From the NCBI GenBank assembly GCA_018266105.1, contig JAFEBA010000037.1, positions 44,911 to 108,910 of the forward strand: a stretch of 64,000 nucleotides of DNA, read 5' to 3'. The DNA is from a bacterium (GTDB lineage: Bacteria > Vulcanimicrobiota > Xenobia > Xenobiales > JADMJV01). A model generated the notes under the pieces. The model did not search any database. It was not told the DNA's origin and saw only the letters and a program-made list of their open reading frames with translations. Position 1 is the stretch's first letter. Each line of letters opens with the position of its first letter. The translations under genes were made by a program, and so were the position numbers. Below are positions 33,849-42,549 of the stretch, one piece after another.

Positions 33849-33942
33849 TGCCCGGGTGTCCCCGGGGCGACCTGAGAATTCAGACTTTTTTAGGGGCTTT
33901 CCCCCATGCTTGCATGGAATCAAAGTCGAGGAGTCTGCCGTC

Positions 33943-35508
33943 GTGTTGATCCAGAGTGTAGCTCGAGCCCTGTCCACTCCCCCCGTTTCTACCGCCTTGC
34001 CCGGTGGTTCGACGGCGGCGCCACAGCCCCAAGATGATGTCGTCCTCAATCGTCAGCCCGAGTCGCTCTTTATGCCCAAGGCTCTGCCGACGGCGGTGCT
34101 CTCCGGTGTGCCCAATCCCACTCCAGTCGAGTTTGACCCCAAGGTTCGCAAGTGGAAGGATGACAGCATCTACTTCTTGCTGACGGACAGGTTTCACGAT
34201 GGCGATCCCAGCAACAACATGGGAGTCAACAAGGACGACATCAATCGCTGGCATGGCGGCGACCTCCAGGGAGTCATCGACAAGCTCGACTATATTCGCG
34301 ATACTGGCGCAACCGCCATCTGGATCACGCCTCCCATGGCCAACCAGGACACCTTTGTCGATTCCGACGGTTACCACGGTTATTGGCCGGTGGATCACTT
34401 CAATACCGACAAGCACGTCGGCACGATGGAGAAGTTCACCGAGTTCGTTGAGAAGGCACACGAGAAGGGTCTCAAAATTCTGTTGGACATCCCGCTCAAT
34501 CACGTGGCCTGGGAGCATCCCTTCAAGAATGATCCCAACAAGCAGGACTGGTTCCACCACAACGGTGACGTGACCGACTGGAACAATGACTGGCAGTCGG
34601 AGAATTGCTCGATTTTTGGCCTGCCTGACCTGGCTCAGGAAAACCCGGCCGTGGAGAAATATCTGATCGACGTGGGCAAGTTCTGGGCCAAGACCGGCGT
34701 GGACGGTTTTCGTCTGGATGCCGTCAAGAACGTCCCCATTTCTTTCTGGAACAAGTTCAACAAAGAGATCCACGAGTTCGCCGGAAAGGACTTCTATCTC
34801 GTCGGTGAGTACTACCACGGCGACCCGAGCCGCTTTGCCCCATTCCAGAACGGCGACATGGATGGCCTGGTCGACTACCCGCTTTACTATACTCTGGATG
34901 ACGTCTTTGCTAAGGGCGGCTCCATGCGTCAACTGGCCAACCGGATGGAAGAGTGCGATCGCAGCTACCCTCATCCTGAAATGATGTCGGTTTTCCTGGA
35001 TAACCACGACACCAAGCGCTTCCTGACCAAAGCCGGGGGCGACGAGAGCAAGCTCAAGCTGGCGATGACTTTCGCGATGACCATCAACCGCATCCCCACT
35101 CTCTACTACGGCACGGAAGTGGGAATGCAGAGCGACGCCGAGGGCTGGAGTGAGACCAGCCGACGGGATATGGAGTTCGGGAAGAACCCCGAGCTTCTGG
35201 CCTTCACTCAAAAGCTGGGCGCCATCCGCAATGACTCGGTGGCCCTGCGCGAGGGCAAGCGTCTGGAGATGTGGCAGGACGACCAGATTTATGCCTTCGG
35301 CCGGGTGGCTGAGGGTGGTGAAGCAGTGGTTGTGCTCAACAACAGCCCCGACAGCCAGACCCGTGAGATTCCGGTCAGACCTGAGAGCAAGATTCGCGAC
35401 GGCACCGTGCTCAAGGAGGTCCTGACGGGTCAGACGGTTACGGTGGAAAACGGCCGCATTCGCAGCCAGTTGAACGGTAAGTCTGCCGGCATCTACATGC
35501 CTCTGTGA
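33943..35508 (+). CDS. GH13 alpha-amylase-family enzyme, second copy
   Basis: 521 residues from GTG 33943, 9 nt after GAGGAG; an earlier in-frame ATG exists but lacks a ribosome site. GH13 regions: DIPLNHVAWE (I), GVDGFRLDAVKN (II), YLVGEYYHGD (III), VFLDNHDTKRF (IV), and SIYFLLTDRFHDGDPSNNMG near the start, typical of cyclomaltodextrinase and alpha-amylases of Bacillus/TreS-like type. There is no obvious signal peptide, so it is probably cytoplasmic, unlike its neighbour. Overlaps the next gene by 4 bp (GTGA). Confidence 0.87.
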   Translation: MLIQSVARALSTPPVSTALPGGSTAAPQPQDDVVLNRQPESLFMPKALPTAVLSGVPNPTPVEFDPKVRKWKDDSIYFLLTDRFHDGDPSNNMGVNKDDINRWHGGDLQGVIDKLDYIRDTGATAIWITPPMANQDTFVDSDGYHGYWPVDHFNTDKHVGTMEKFTEFVEKAHEKGLKILLDIPLNHVAWEHPFKNDPNKQDWFHHNGDVTDWNNDWQSENCSIFGLPDLAQENPAVEKYLIDVGKFWAKTGVDGFRLDAVKNVPISFWNKFNKEIHEFAGKDFYLVGEYYHGDPSRFAPFQNGDMDGLVDYPLYYTLDDVFAKGGSMRQLANRMEECDRSYPHPEMMSVFLDNHDTKRFLTKAGGDESKLKLAMTFAMTINRIPTLYYGTEVGMQSDAEGWSETSRRDMEFGKNPELLAFTQKLGAIRNDSVALREGKRLEMWQDDQIYAFGRVAEGGEAVVVLNNSPDSQTREIPVRPESKIRDGTVLKEVLTGQTVTVENGRIRSQLNGKSAGIYMPL

Positions 35509-36539
35509 GGCGCAGGGATTTTCTGCGTGCCGCCGCGATGGCGGTGCCTTTGAGTCAGATAAAGGCCGGACCGCTGCCGCGACTGCTGATCATGGGCGGC
35601 ACCGGCTTTCTGGGCAGGCATTTCGCTGAAGAGGCGCTTCGACGAGGTTGGCGGGTGACGCTGGTGCATTTGCACGCGGACAAGTCCGACCTGGTGCAGG
35701 GCGCCAACCAGATCCTGGCCGACCGGGATCAGGGCTTACCGGCCAGCCTCAATGGCAAAGACTATGACTTCGTGGTCGACACCTCCGGTCAAAAACCGGC
35801 CTGGCTGGAGGAATCCAGCGCTCGCCTGCGCGATTGCCGCGGTTATCTCTTTATCTCCACCATTTCCGTCTACGCTCATTCTCGTCAGGGAATGGACGAA
35901 GATTCGCCGCTGGCGCCAACCGAGGGCGTCAAGGTGGATACTCTGGAGCCGGGCAATTATGCTGCCCGCAAAATTCAGTGCGAGCGCGCCCTTCGCAGGA
36001 ACCTGGGTGAGCGGGTTTTGATTTTCCGCCCCTGCGTCATCGCCGGTCCCTATGATGCCACCGACCGTTTCACCTACTGGGCCGACCGCATGCGTCGCCC
36101 CGGGCCCATTTTGGGCCCCGTCTCCCGCCAGGAAACCCTGCAGTGGATCGACGCCCGCGACCTGGCCATTTTTGGCCTGGATTCTTTGCTGGGCGGACTG
36201 TCTGGGATCTACAACGTAGCCGGCGATTCGACCACGTTTGGGGCTTTCTTCAGGTCCTTTCAGGAGGATTACGAGGCGGTCTGGGTGCGCCAGGACTTTC
36301 TGGAAAAATCCGGCCTCGAGCCCTGGCGTGACCTGCCTCTCTGGGTTCCCAGTTCGGGAGACAACGCCGGATTTTCTCGGGTGGACAACCGCAAGGCTCT
36401 GGAAGCGGGGCTGACCCTGCGATTGGCCACAAGAACTGCGGCCGATACCCTGAGCTGGCGCGACCGGGATAAGTCCCCGCTGCGGGCCGGCATCACTCCC
36501 CGGCGCGAAGCCGAGGTGTTGGCCGCTTACGGGCGTTAG
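35505..36539 (+). CDS. Tat-exported NAD(P)-dependent epimerase/reductase-like protein
   Basis: 344 residues from GTG 35505. The N-terminus MRRRDFLRAAAMAVPLS is a twin-arginine signal (R-R-x-F-L). A Rossmann fold follows (LLIMGGTGFLGRHFAEEALR), with YLFISTISVYAHSRQG, catalytic-like Tyr/Lys in NYAARKIQCERAL, and an isoflavone reductase or NmrA-like WIDARDLAIFGLDSLL. Nucleotide-sugar epimerase-like proteins with a Tat leader occur in several phyla; substrate unknown. Co-translated with the second amylase. Confidence 0.75.
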   Translation: MRRRDFLRAAAMAVPLSQIKAGPLPRLLIMGGTGFLGRHFAEEALRRGWRVTLVHLHADKSDLVQGANQILADRDQGLPASLNGKDYDFVVDTSGQKPAWLEESSARLRDCRGYLFISTISVYAHSRQGMDEDSPLAPTEGVKVDTLEPGNYAARKIQCERALRRNLGERVLIFRPCVIAGPYDATDRFTYWADRMRRPGPILGPVSRQETLQWIDARDLAIFGLDSLLGGLSGIYNVAGDSTTFGAFFRSFQEDYEAVWVRQDFLEKSGLEPWRDLPLWVPSSGDNAGFSRVDNRKALEAGLTLRLATRTAADTLSWRDRDKSPLRAGITPRREAEVLAAYGR

Positions 36540-37186
36540 GGCACGTAATACATCGGATTCGGCACTTTGAAAACCGCGTCGGCATAACCGCCTTCGAGGT
36601 CGCTGGTCTGGTCGCCCATGTTCAGCACGATCTTGTAGCCGGACTGAATGATTTGCTGTCGTTGCCAGGTTTTGAAGCTGCCCGTGGTGCCCTTGTATCC
36701 GGCTGTCCGCATGATGAGACGGGTATAGCCGTTGTACCCGGCGCGTCTCAGGTTGAGATCGGTGGCGGCCCGGTCACGTTCAGGACGGCCGGTCAGGAAG
36801 AAGACGGCCACCTTCTGGTCGCGAGCGTAGTTAAAGAGCCGCTGTGGGCCGGGTAGAGGGGTGGCGGCCGCCCTGTTGACCCATTCCTTCCAAAAGTGCT
36901 CCACGTAAGCGAAGTCGTATTCGTCGAAATAGCTGTAGTTGGTCAGGCTGGTCTCGTCGATATCGAGCACGATGGCGGGTTTCTGTCCCTGGTAGCGAGG
37001 CAGATTCAACTCTAAATATTGGCGGGCTCGATCGGCCACGGCCTCGACCTCGGCCGCGTAGCGACCGCTATCGTGGTAGCTACGGATACTTCTTTTGCTC
37101 AGGTCGAGGTTGGGAATCTCCACATCGCCGTTGGGTTGGGCGCCGACCAGGCGAGTGAGTAAGGCCAGCAAGATCAATCGAAGCAC
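36536..37186 (-). CDS. Secreted HAD acid phosphatase, class B/P4-like
   Basis: 216 residues from GTG 37186 with a signal peptide (MLRLILLALLTRLVGAQ). HAD motif I is AIVLDIDETSLTNYSYF (Asp nucleophile pair), motif II is VAVFFLTGRPERDR, the Lys region is ~160 and the late acidic motif is LNMGDQTSDLEGG. This pattern matches the HAD superfamily IIIB acid phosphatases, including lipoprotein e(P4) and plant vegetative storage phosphatases. Likely periplasmic phosphomonoesterase. Converges on the epimerase with 4-bp overlap. Confidence 0.87.
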   Translation of the reverse strand: MLRLILLALLTRLVGAQPNGDVEIPNLDLSKRSIRSYHDSGRYAAEVEAVADRARQYLELNLPRYQGQKPAIVLDIDETSLTNYSYFDEYDFAYVEHFWKEWVNRAAATPLPGPQRLFNYARDQKVAVFFLTGRPERDRAATDLNLRRAGYNGYTRLIMRTAGYKGTTGSFKTWQRQQIIQSGYKIVLNMGDQTSDLEGGYADAVFKVPNPMYYVP

Positions 37187-37243
37187 CGCGCCAGCTTCGC
37201 GCGGGGGTTGTCTGTTCCTTGAGCCGGCGTGATAGGATAGAGT

Positions 37244-37978
37244 ATGGCGAATTCGATCGGCGGAAATAATCAGTTTTTTAATCCCGGGACTTTGGAGAAT
37301 TTGCGACAGACGGGCGGGACTGCCGCCAATCAGACCAAGTTTTCAGCGCCCAGATCCACGCGTCCCGAGGCGGAGAGTGGGGGAGTGCATCTTTCCGATG
37401 CGGCCCGCAAATCTCTGCAGGCCAAGCATGATGAGAACATTCACGGCAAAGAGGAGCAACTGGCTCACCAGGCGGGCCTGGGCGAGGAGCTGAAACCCGA
37501 GTCGCGGCACGAACAAAAGGTGGAGCGGGGTAATCAACGCTACCAAGAGACGGTCGGCGAGAAAATGGCCGGCCCGGCGCCACAGCAAGAGGCTCCCACC
37601 TCGCCCGACTCTGCTGATAAGGTTCAAGCTCGCCTGACGGCCGCTAAGCTGGCCGCTTACGACGATCCTGACACAGTTTACCAGCGGGTTCTGGAAGATG
37701 TCCCGGATGCCAATTTGGAAGCGGCCGAGCGGGTTCTGGAAAACCAGATGAAGCAGGGTGTTAGCAAAATGTCGAACCTCAAGAGCGGTCCGGAAGCTCA
37801 AGAGGCTGGCAAGATGGAAATGAAGCAGGCATCCTTTCTGGCCGATCCCCTGGACATTCGCGGATCAGACAATGATCGCAGCCAGCCCATGCCGCTGGAG
37901 TTTCCTGAGGAGACGGTGGCGCAGGCAAGGGAGCAAGCCGTGGAGGTCGAGCAAGAGAATCTGATCTCCGGCTCGTAG
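37244..37978 (+). CDS. Hydrophilic protein of unknown function
   Basis: 244 residues from ATG 37244 (AGGATAGAGT upstream). No signal or membrane segment; Gln/Glu/Ala-rich, predicted mostly helical or disordered, starting MANSIGGNNQFFNPGTLENL. The start composition (Asn, Gly, Gln, Thr) resembles that of other window proteins without a signal peptide. No family recognised. Confidence 0.6.
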   Translation: MANSIGGNNQFFNPGTLENLRQTGGTAANQTKFSAPRSTRPEAESGGVHLSDAARKSLQAKHDENIHGKEEQLAHQAGLGEELKPESRHEQKVERGNQRYQETVGEKMAGPAPQQEAPTSPDSADKVQARLTAAKLAAYDDPDTVYQRVLEDVPDANLEAAERVLENQMKQGVSKMSNLKSGPEAQEAGKMEMKQASFLADPLDIRGSDNDRSQPMPLEFPEETVAQAREQAVEVEQENLISGS

Positions 37979-38011
37979 GACAGCCTGTACTTTAGAAAAG
38001 GCGGTCCTTCT

Positions 38012-38233
38012 ATGCGAAACGCGTTCATGATCACGGCACTCTTACTGGCGGGGATGGGCTTGGGACTGAGCCTGGCCAGACCCTTGAAGGCGGACGGGTT
38101 GGCACCGGGGTCGGTGACGGCAACTTCTCAGGAAGGCAAGCCGGCCTGCTGGGTTCTGCTGGGCAACAAGCTCTATTTTGTCGAGAAAGACTCCAGCGCC
38201 GTTCTCAAAGTCTCGGCTTCAGGCGTGCTATAA
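38012..38233 (+). CDS. Small secreted protein
   Basis: 73 residues with a signal or anchor helix (MRNAFMITALLLAGMGLGLS) and a short mature part containing VLLGNKLYFVEKDSSAVLKV. The neighbour on the opposite strand overlaps the last 6 bp. No homologue recognised. Confidence 0.5.
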   Translation: MRNAFMITALLLAGMGLGLSLARPLKADGLAPGSVTATSQEGKPACWVLLGNKLYFVEKDSSAVLKVSASGVL

Positions 38234-39004
38234 AGGTTTAAGCCGTTCGGCCTCGGGGGTCGGATCCTCGTAGTGGCGGGCCGGATATCCGGCCCGCTGG
38301 ACTTTCCAACCCAGGGCGATTTTTTCAATCTTCAAGCCACGCTCTTGAAAGCGTCCGTAAACGAGCTCGCGAACCTTTTCCCAGGGCTCCGGGCCGCTAA
38401 GTTCCAAACTGGCGCCCGCGACTAATGGATGCTCCACGCGCTGCTGAAAAGTCAGCTCGTCGTAGGCTACGCCGCGACAAAGACCGGTCACGACCAGTGG
38501 TTTCGTACCGGAGAGCGGATCGTTAAAGAAGTAGTCTAGCTCAGAGAAGGCGCCGAAACGCCCAAAAACAAGGCCCCCGGTGGCGTAGTAGCGCCGAGCG
38601 TAGCCTGGCCGCGTCTGATTGAGCTTTAGACAACGTTGGCGGAAGGCGCTGATCACCTCATCCAGGTGGCGCGCAGCCTGAGAATCCGTGTAGGGGTGAA
38701 CCAGGGCGCTCTCGATTTTGTTGGGCCAACGTCCTGATTCGTTGCTGCCCACCGTTCGCTGTTCGCGGTAGTGTTGCTCGCGTTCTCGCAGCCAACTGCG
38801 CAGGGACTCCAGGGATTGGATGGAGCTCTCCGGCAGTGGTTCGCGAAGGTTGAAGAGCATGGTGGCCAGGTTCTCTTTGTAAACCTGATGGTTGGGCTCG
38901 GCCAGATGCATCATGGCCAGGATCTGGCTTGCCTGGCGGTCGCAAACTTCCTGAGCCCAAGCGGGATAGACCAGCAAAAGACAGAGCCAGAGATACTTCA
39001 ACAC
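38228..39004 (-). CDS. Secreted protein of unknown function
   Basis: 258 residues from GTG 39004, giving a signal peptide (MLKYLWLCLLLVYPAWAQEV). The mature protein starts with Cys-containing CDRQASQILAMMHLAEPNH and ends LKIEKIALGWKVQRAGYP. A longer open frame reaches upstream through the opposite-strand peroxidase, but this start is preferred as the only one giving export. No family recognised. It is divergent from the di-haem peroxidase, 54 bp apart, which hints at a related role. Confidence 0.55.
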   Translation of the reverse strand: MLKYLWLCLLLVYPAWAQEVCDRQASQILAMMHLAEPNHQVYKENLATMLFNLREPLPESSIQSLESLRSWLREREQHYREQRTVGSNESGRWPNKIESALVHPYTDSQAARHLDEVISAFRQRCLKLNQTRPGYARRYYATGGLVFGRFGAFSELDYFFNDPLSGTKPLVVTGLCRGVAYDELTFQQRVEHPLVAGASLELSGPEPWEKVRELVYGRFQERGLKIEKIALGWKVQRAGYPARHYEDPTPEAERLKPL

Positions 39005-39058
39005 GACTTGAGCTTTCTTTGCAGGCGCGCGCCGCCCCTTGGATAATGCCCCGAAAGC

Positions 39059-40033
39059 ATGCGTCCACTGATTTTCGTTTGCCTTTTGCTGTTGCCGGCT
39101 TTGTGCGAGCCACTTTCCTTGCTCCAACGCGCTCAAAGGATGTTCAAGCCGCTGCCCACAAGGATGGACGGGAACTTGCCCGTGCCCGCGCCTGCTCAAA
39201 TCGATCTGGGTCGGAGGCTCTTCTATGAAAAGCAACTCTCTCAGAACAACACCATGAGCTGCAACAGTTGCCACGATTTGCGCTACGGCTTTGGGGCGGA
39301 TGGGCGCCCGGTTTCGCCCGGGGCGGTCAGCGGTCGAGGCACGCGCAATGCTCCCTCCGTCTACCACGCCGCCCTGCACGTATCTCAGTTCTGGGATGGC
39401 CGCAGTCCGGATGTAGAAGATCAGGCTCGCTTTCCCATGCTGGAGAAAGTGGAGATGGGCATGCCCTCTCTGGATGAAGTCGAGTCGCGGCTGCGTTCCA
39501 ATCCAGATTATGTGCGCCGATTCGCCGAAGCTTATCCCGGTCAGACTCAGCCCGTAACCTGGAAGAACGCAATGAAGGCCATCGGTGCCTTTGAGCGGGG
39601 TCTGGTGACTCCGGCTGCTTTTGATCGCTATTTGCAAGGGGACGAGACAGCCCTGGACTCCAGCCAGCTTCGGGGTCTGGAGCACTTTATGCGTCTGGGC
39701 TGCGCCGAATGTCACGAGGGGGCGGCCCTGGGTGGAGGCCAGTTGCGTAAGTTGGGGAGCAAGCAGGCCTTCGCCAGTGAGGACCGGGGACGTTTTCAAG
39801 TCACTCACTCCTCGGCTGACGATGGGGTCTTCAAGGTGCCCTCGCTGCGCAATGTTTGCGAAACGGCTCCCTATTATCACAATGGCAGGGTGCAGAAGCT
39901 TGAGGAAGCGGTGGTTCTGATGGGCCGTCACGAGTGCGGTCAGCAGCTTACACCCCAACAGGTGAACGAACTCTGCGATTTTCTCACCAGCCTGACGGGC
40001 CAGATTCCCAAGGAGTACGTCAGCGCTCCGTAA
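39059..40033 (+). CDS. Di-haem cytochrome c peroxidase
   Basis: 324 residues with a signal peptide (MRPLIFVCLLLLPALCEP). Two haem c motifs: CNSCH (68-72) and CAECH (~215-219), with conserved FWDGRSPDVEDQA and VPSLRNVCETAPYYHNG segments. The MauG/CcpA family reduces periplasmic H2O2 using electrons from small cytochromes, or performs protein oxidation. 12 bp upstream of mscL. Confidence 0.9.
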   Translation: MRPLIFVCLLLLPALCEPLSLLQRAQRMFKPLPTRMDGNLPVPAPAQIDLGRRLFYEKQLSQNNTMSCNSCHDLRYGFGADGRPVSPGAVSGRGTRNAPSVYHAALHVSQFWDGRSPDVEDQARFPMLEKVEMGMPSLDEVESRLRSNPDYVRRFAEAYPGQTQPVTWKNAMKAIGAFERGLVTPAAFDRYLQGDETALDSSQLRGLEHFMRLGCAECHEGAALGGGQLRKLGSKQAFASEDRGRFQVTHSSADDGVFKVPSLRNVCETAPYYHNGRVQKLEEAVVLMGRHECGQQLTPQQVNELCDFLTSLTGQIPKEYVSAP

Positions 40034-40045
40034 AAGGGCCCGGTC

Positions 40046-40492
40046 ATGTCACTGTTTAAAGAATTCAAAGAGTTTATCGGTCAGGGTAGTGCGGTCGATC
40101 TGGCTGTAGGTGTGATCATCGGCAGCGCCATGACCACGATTCTCAAGTCCTTTGTCGATGAACTGGTGGTTCCACTCACGGGGTTACTGGGCAAGGCCGA
40201 CTTTGCCAATAGTTACCTTGTGCTCAAAGGTAGTGTGCCGGAGGGTGTCCCTTTGGCCGAGGCCCGCAAAGTAGCCGGTGCGGTGGTGCTGGGCTACGGT
40301 CAGTTTGTGACGGTTGCTCTCAATACATTGATTTTGGCCTTCGTGGTGTTTCTATGCGTGCGCACCATCAATCACCTGAAGAAGGCTCAGGCCAAAGAGC
40401 AAGCGGCGGAAGCGGCCGCGGCCCCGCCCGAGCCACCCCGCCAGGAAGTGTTGCTGGCCGAAATCCGCGATCTACTGGCTGCTCAGAAGTAA
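40046..40492 (+). CDS. mscL: Large-conductance mechanosensitive channel MscL
   Basis: 148 residues with MSLFKEFKEFIGQGSAVDLA, the signature VGVIIGSAMTTILKSFVDEL in TM1, and TM2 at LILAFVVFLCVRTINHLKK, then the C-terminal helix. MscL opens under membrane tension and releases solutes during hypo-osmotic shock. The C-terminal Ala/Pro linker (KEQAAEAAAAPPEPP) is normal in length. Overlaps the convergent GDPD gene by 21 bp. Confidence 0.95.
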   Translation: MSLFKEFKEFIGQGSAVDLAVGVIIGSAMTTILKSFVDELVVPLTGLLGKADFANSYLVLKGSVPEGVPLAEARKVAGAVVLGYGQFVTVALNTLILAFVVFLCVRTINHLKKAQAKEQAAEAAAAPPEPPRQEVLLAEIRDLLAAQK

Positions 40493-41245
40493 TGCCTTGA
40501 GCAGATCCGGTCGGTCGGTGGTGATGGAGTCGCAGCCTGATTCAAGCAGGCGGCGCATATCCGACTCTTCATTGACGGTCCAGCAGTTGACCTTCAGACC
40601 CAGCTGATGGGCGGTTTTGACATATTGCTGGTCGACCTGACTGAAGTGAGGTGCGATCCAGTTGATTCCCAGTTCCCGCAGGTCGGACTGGACGTCAGTG
40701 GCTCCGGCGATCAGCAGCCCGGTTTGCAGGTGCGCATCGAGTTGGCGCAGTTGCTTGAGCGACTCGCGGTCAAAGGAGATCACCACCACCTGATTGAGCA
40801 TCTTCTCCTGCTGGAGCTGGCCTAACAGCACCGTCTCGATGCCTTCATAGCGTGGACCTTTGGCCGGATGCTTGATTTCAACCAGCACCTGACAGTGTCC
40901 ACGGGCGGCTCTGAGCGCTTCCCGCAGGCTGGGCAGCTTGGGATCAGCTTGCTTAAGCTGGGCCATGGTCAGCTCATGCACTGTGCCAGGACAGTGACTG
41001 CAGCGGTCCAGGGTATCATCGTGAATGACTACCAGGTCGCGGTCCGCGCTGAAGTGGATATCCAGTTCGAAAGCGTCGCAACCCAGGGCAATCGCCTTTT
41101 CAAAGGCGGCCATGGTGTTTTCAGGATTGAGTTTGGCCCCCCCACGGTGGGCCACGTTCCAGGGTTTCACGGTTCCTCCCCAAGAAGCGCGCGCTGCCCA
41201 GGGTAAGAGGGCAGCTGCCGCAAGGAATTGGCGGCGTAAAAGCAT
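40472..41245 (-). CDS. Glycerophosphodiester phosphodiesterase
   Basis: 257 residues from ATG 41245, with a Tat-like or hydrophobic leader (MLLRRQFLAAAALLPWAARA). GDPD motifs: NVAHRGGAKLNPENTMAAF (catalytic His and Glu region), FELDIHFSADRDLVVIHDDT (metal and catalytic His) and IKHPAKG. The enzyme hydrolyses glycerophosphodiesters to glycerol-3-phosphate and an alcohol. Divergent from the acyltransferase at 41302, which also concerns phospholipids. Confidence 0.9.
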   Translation of the reverse strand: MLLRRQFLAAAALLPWAARASWGGTVKPWNVAHRGGAKLNPENTMAAFEKAIALGCDAFELDIHFSADRDLVVIHDDTLDRCSHCPGTVHELTMAQLKQADPKLPSLREALRAARGHCQVLVEIKHPAKGPRYEGIETVLLGQLQQEKMLNQVVVISFDRESLKQLRQLDAHLQTGLLIAGATDVQSDLRELGINWIAPHFSQVDQQYVKTAHQLGLKVNCWTVNEESDMRRLLESGCDSITTDRPDLLKALLLSSQ

Positions 41246-41301
41246 CTCACCAAGTTGCCGGAGCAGCAGGACTTTCCCTGCCGCCGGGCCAGCCATGCTG
41301 G

Positions 41302-42000
41302 ATGGACGCCCTTTGGTATCGGTTGGGCCAGCGCTTCTTTGGCTGGCTGGTGAGGCCTTACTGGCCGCTCCGGCTTGAAGGACTGCAGCATTTCCCGCGC
41401 CAGGGAGCCGCCATTTTGGCCGGCAATCATCCCACTGTGCTGGACGGGGGGTTGCTGGGAGTTTTTTCGCCTCGCAGGGTGCGCTTCTTGATCGACGCCA
41501 AGGTTCTGCGCATTCCCGTTTTGGGCCAATTTCTCAAGGCGCTGGGCTCCATTCCGGTGGAACGCGGCAGCCTCAGTCTTCGCCATGCGCGCCAGGCTCT
41601 GATGGGCGGCACCTGTCTGGGGATTTACCCCGAAGCTGCTCCAACCGCCTCGCCCGCTCTCGGTCACTTTAAGAAGGGAGTGGCGGTGCTGGCCCGAGAT
41701 GTGCCTGGCGTGCCGGTTGTGCCGGTGGCAGTGGTGGGGACCCTGCCATTGTGCAGCCATCAGCATCTCTATGCTCAGCCCGGTCCGGTCACATTGCGTT
41801 TTGGTCCCGCTCTTTACTGGCGGGAAGGCGAAACTCTGGATGGATTTTTGCAACGCCTCAGGGCGGCCCTTGAGGAACTGTTGCTGGAACCGCAGGATCG
41901 ACCCACGCGTCTGACCTTCGCTACTTTTCTGAGCGGTTTGGTGTTGGCCCCGCCCAGCGCCATCCTGCTGGCCCTCTCTCGGCGTCGGTTTAAGCCTTAG
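41302..42000 (+). CDS. PlsC-like 1-acylglycerol-3-phosphate acyltransferase
   Basis: 232 residues. The acyltransferase HX4D motif is GNHPTVLDG (~48-56), with GSIPVERGS following and IYPEAAPT in place of the usual FPEGTRS block III, so substrate recognition may differ. LEGLQHFPRQGAAILAG leads in as in lysophosphatidate acyltransferases. Likely acylates a lysophospholipid at the inner membrane. Confidence 0.82.
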   Translation: MDALWYRLGQRFFGWLVRPYWPLRLEGLQHFPRQGAAILAGNHPTVLDGGLLGVFSPRRVRFLIDAKVLRIPVLGQFLKALGSIPVERGSLSLRHARQALMGGTCLGIYPEAAPTASPALGHFKKGVAVLARDVPGVPVVPVAVVGTLPLCSHQHLYAQPGPVTLRFGPALYWREGETLDGFLQRLRAALEELLLEPQDRPTRLTFATFLSGLVLAPPSAILLALSRRRFKP

Positions 42001-42090
42001 CCTGTCAGAAGTTGTCAGGAAGGGAGCTCGCCTCTGGGTTATGTTGAAGACCAGCCCGGATTGGGCAAACAATGGAGGAGAACGACCCTG

Positions 42091-42471
42091 ATGCGTATTG
42101 TGCAGCTCGCTTGTGTTACCCTGGCCGGTCTGGCCCTGAGCGGAGCCGTCTCGGCTCAGCCTCGCTGCAACAGCGGCAATTATAACTATAGCTACAACAA
42201 CGCCGGCTATTATAACGGCTACAATGGCTACAATAATGGAATTTACAACGGCTATCAGAACGCGCCCTATGCCAACTACAACTATAACAACGCCGCCTAC
42301 AACAACGGCAGCTGTAACGCCAATCGGAACTACAACTACAGCTACAACACCAACGGCTGGAATAACAACCGCAATTGGAATAACAACGGTTGGAACAACG
42401 GCAATTGGAACAACGGCAATTGGAACAACGGCAACGGCGGCCATCATCACCACCACCATGGCCATCGCTAA
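42091..42471 (+). CDS. Secreted Asn/Tyr-rich repeat protein ending in His6
   Basis: 126 residues from ATG 42091 (GGAGGAG ~10 nt upstream). Signal peptide MRIVQLACVTLAGLALSGAV. The mature protein is almost only Asn, Tyr, Gly, Trp and Ala in repeating phrases (NYNYSYNN, GYYNGYNGYNNG, GWNNNRNWNNNGWNNGNW), then GGHHHHHHGHR. Low complexity of this type is prion-like or fibre-like and adhesive. Two Cys near the start of the mature part and the His run could bind metal. Function unknown. Confidence 0.6.
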   Translation: MRIVQLACVTLAGLALSGAVSAQPRCNSGNYNYSYNNAGYYNGYNGYNNGIYNGYQNAPYANYNYNNAAYNNGSCNANRNYNYSYNTNGWNNNRNWNNNGWNNGNWNNGNWNNGNGGHHHHHHGHR

Positions 42472-42491
42472 GCAGCGACCCTAGAGGAGGT

Positions 42492-42533
42492 TTGGGAGGC
42501 CTGCGATCCAAGGCGCAGGCCTCCCAATTTTTG
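42492..42533 (+). terminator. Intrinsic terminator after the Asn/Tyr-rich gene
   Basis: A 14-bp perfect stem: TTGGGAGGCCTGCG (42492-42505) pairs with CGCAGGCCTCCCAA (42514-42527), 8-nt loop, followed by TTTTTG. Ends the transcript of the Asn/Tyr-rich protein before the membrane operon at 42550. Confidence 0.85.
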
Positions 42534-42549
42534 AGTCGAAAACCTGGGG

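Larger units (their letters stand above)
33599..33942 (+). other. Intergenic leader between the two GH13 genes
   Basis: 344 bp without a gene, full of inverted repeats: AAACAG/CTGTTT (33614-33619/33630-33635), GGTTAACC (33641-33648), GGCG/CGCC, the 33702-33764 structure and the terminator at 33808-33848. Three TCTGACAA direct repeats (33762, 33770, 33800) lie before the terminator. The GTG of the second amylase follows the terminator by about 95 bp, with GAGGAG at 33928-33933. Confidence 0.6.

Noticed and set aside
33880..35211. 443-aa antisense frame across the second amylase gene.
   Set aside because: The plus strand has a complete GH13 set; the antisense frame lacks any motif or ribosome site.
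41167..42465. 432-aa Val/Ile-rich antisense frame over the acyltransferase and the Asn/Tyr-rich protein.
   Set aside because: It arises from Asn/Tyr codons read backwards (Val/Ile), and the true genes have signal peptide and HX4D motifs.
42443..42471. C-terminal His6 as an artificial tag from a vector.
   Set aside because: Flanking DNA is continuous with genome-like sequence, a native stop and terminator follow, and the body is N/Y-rich in the same frame.
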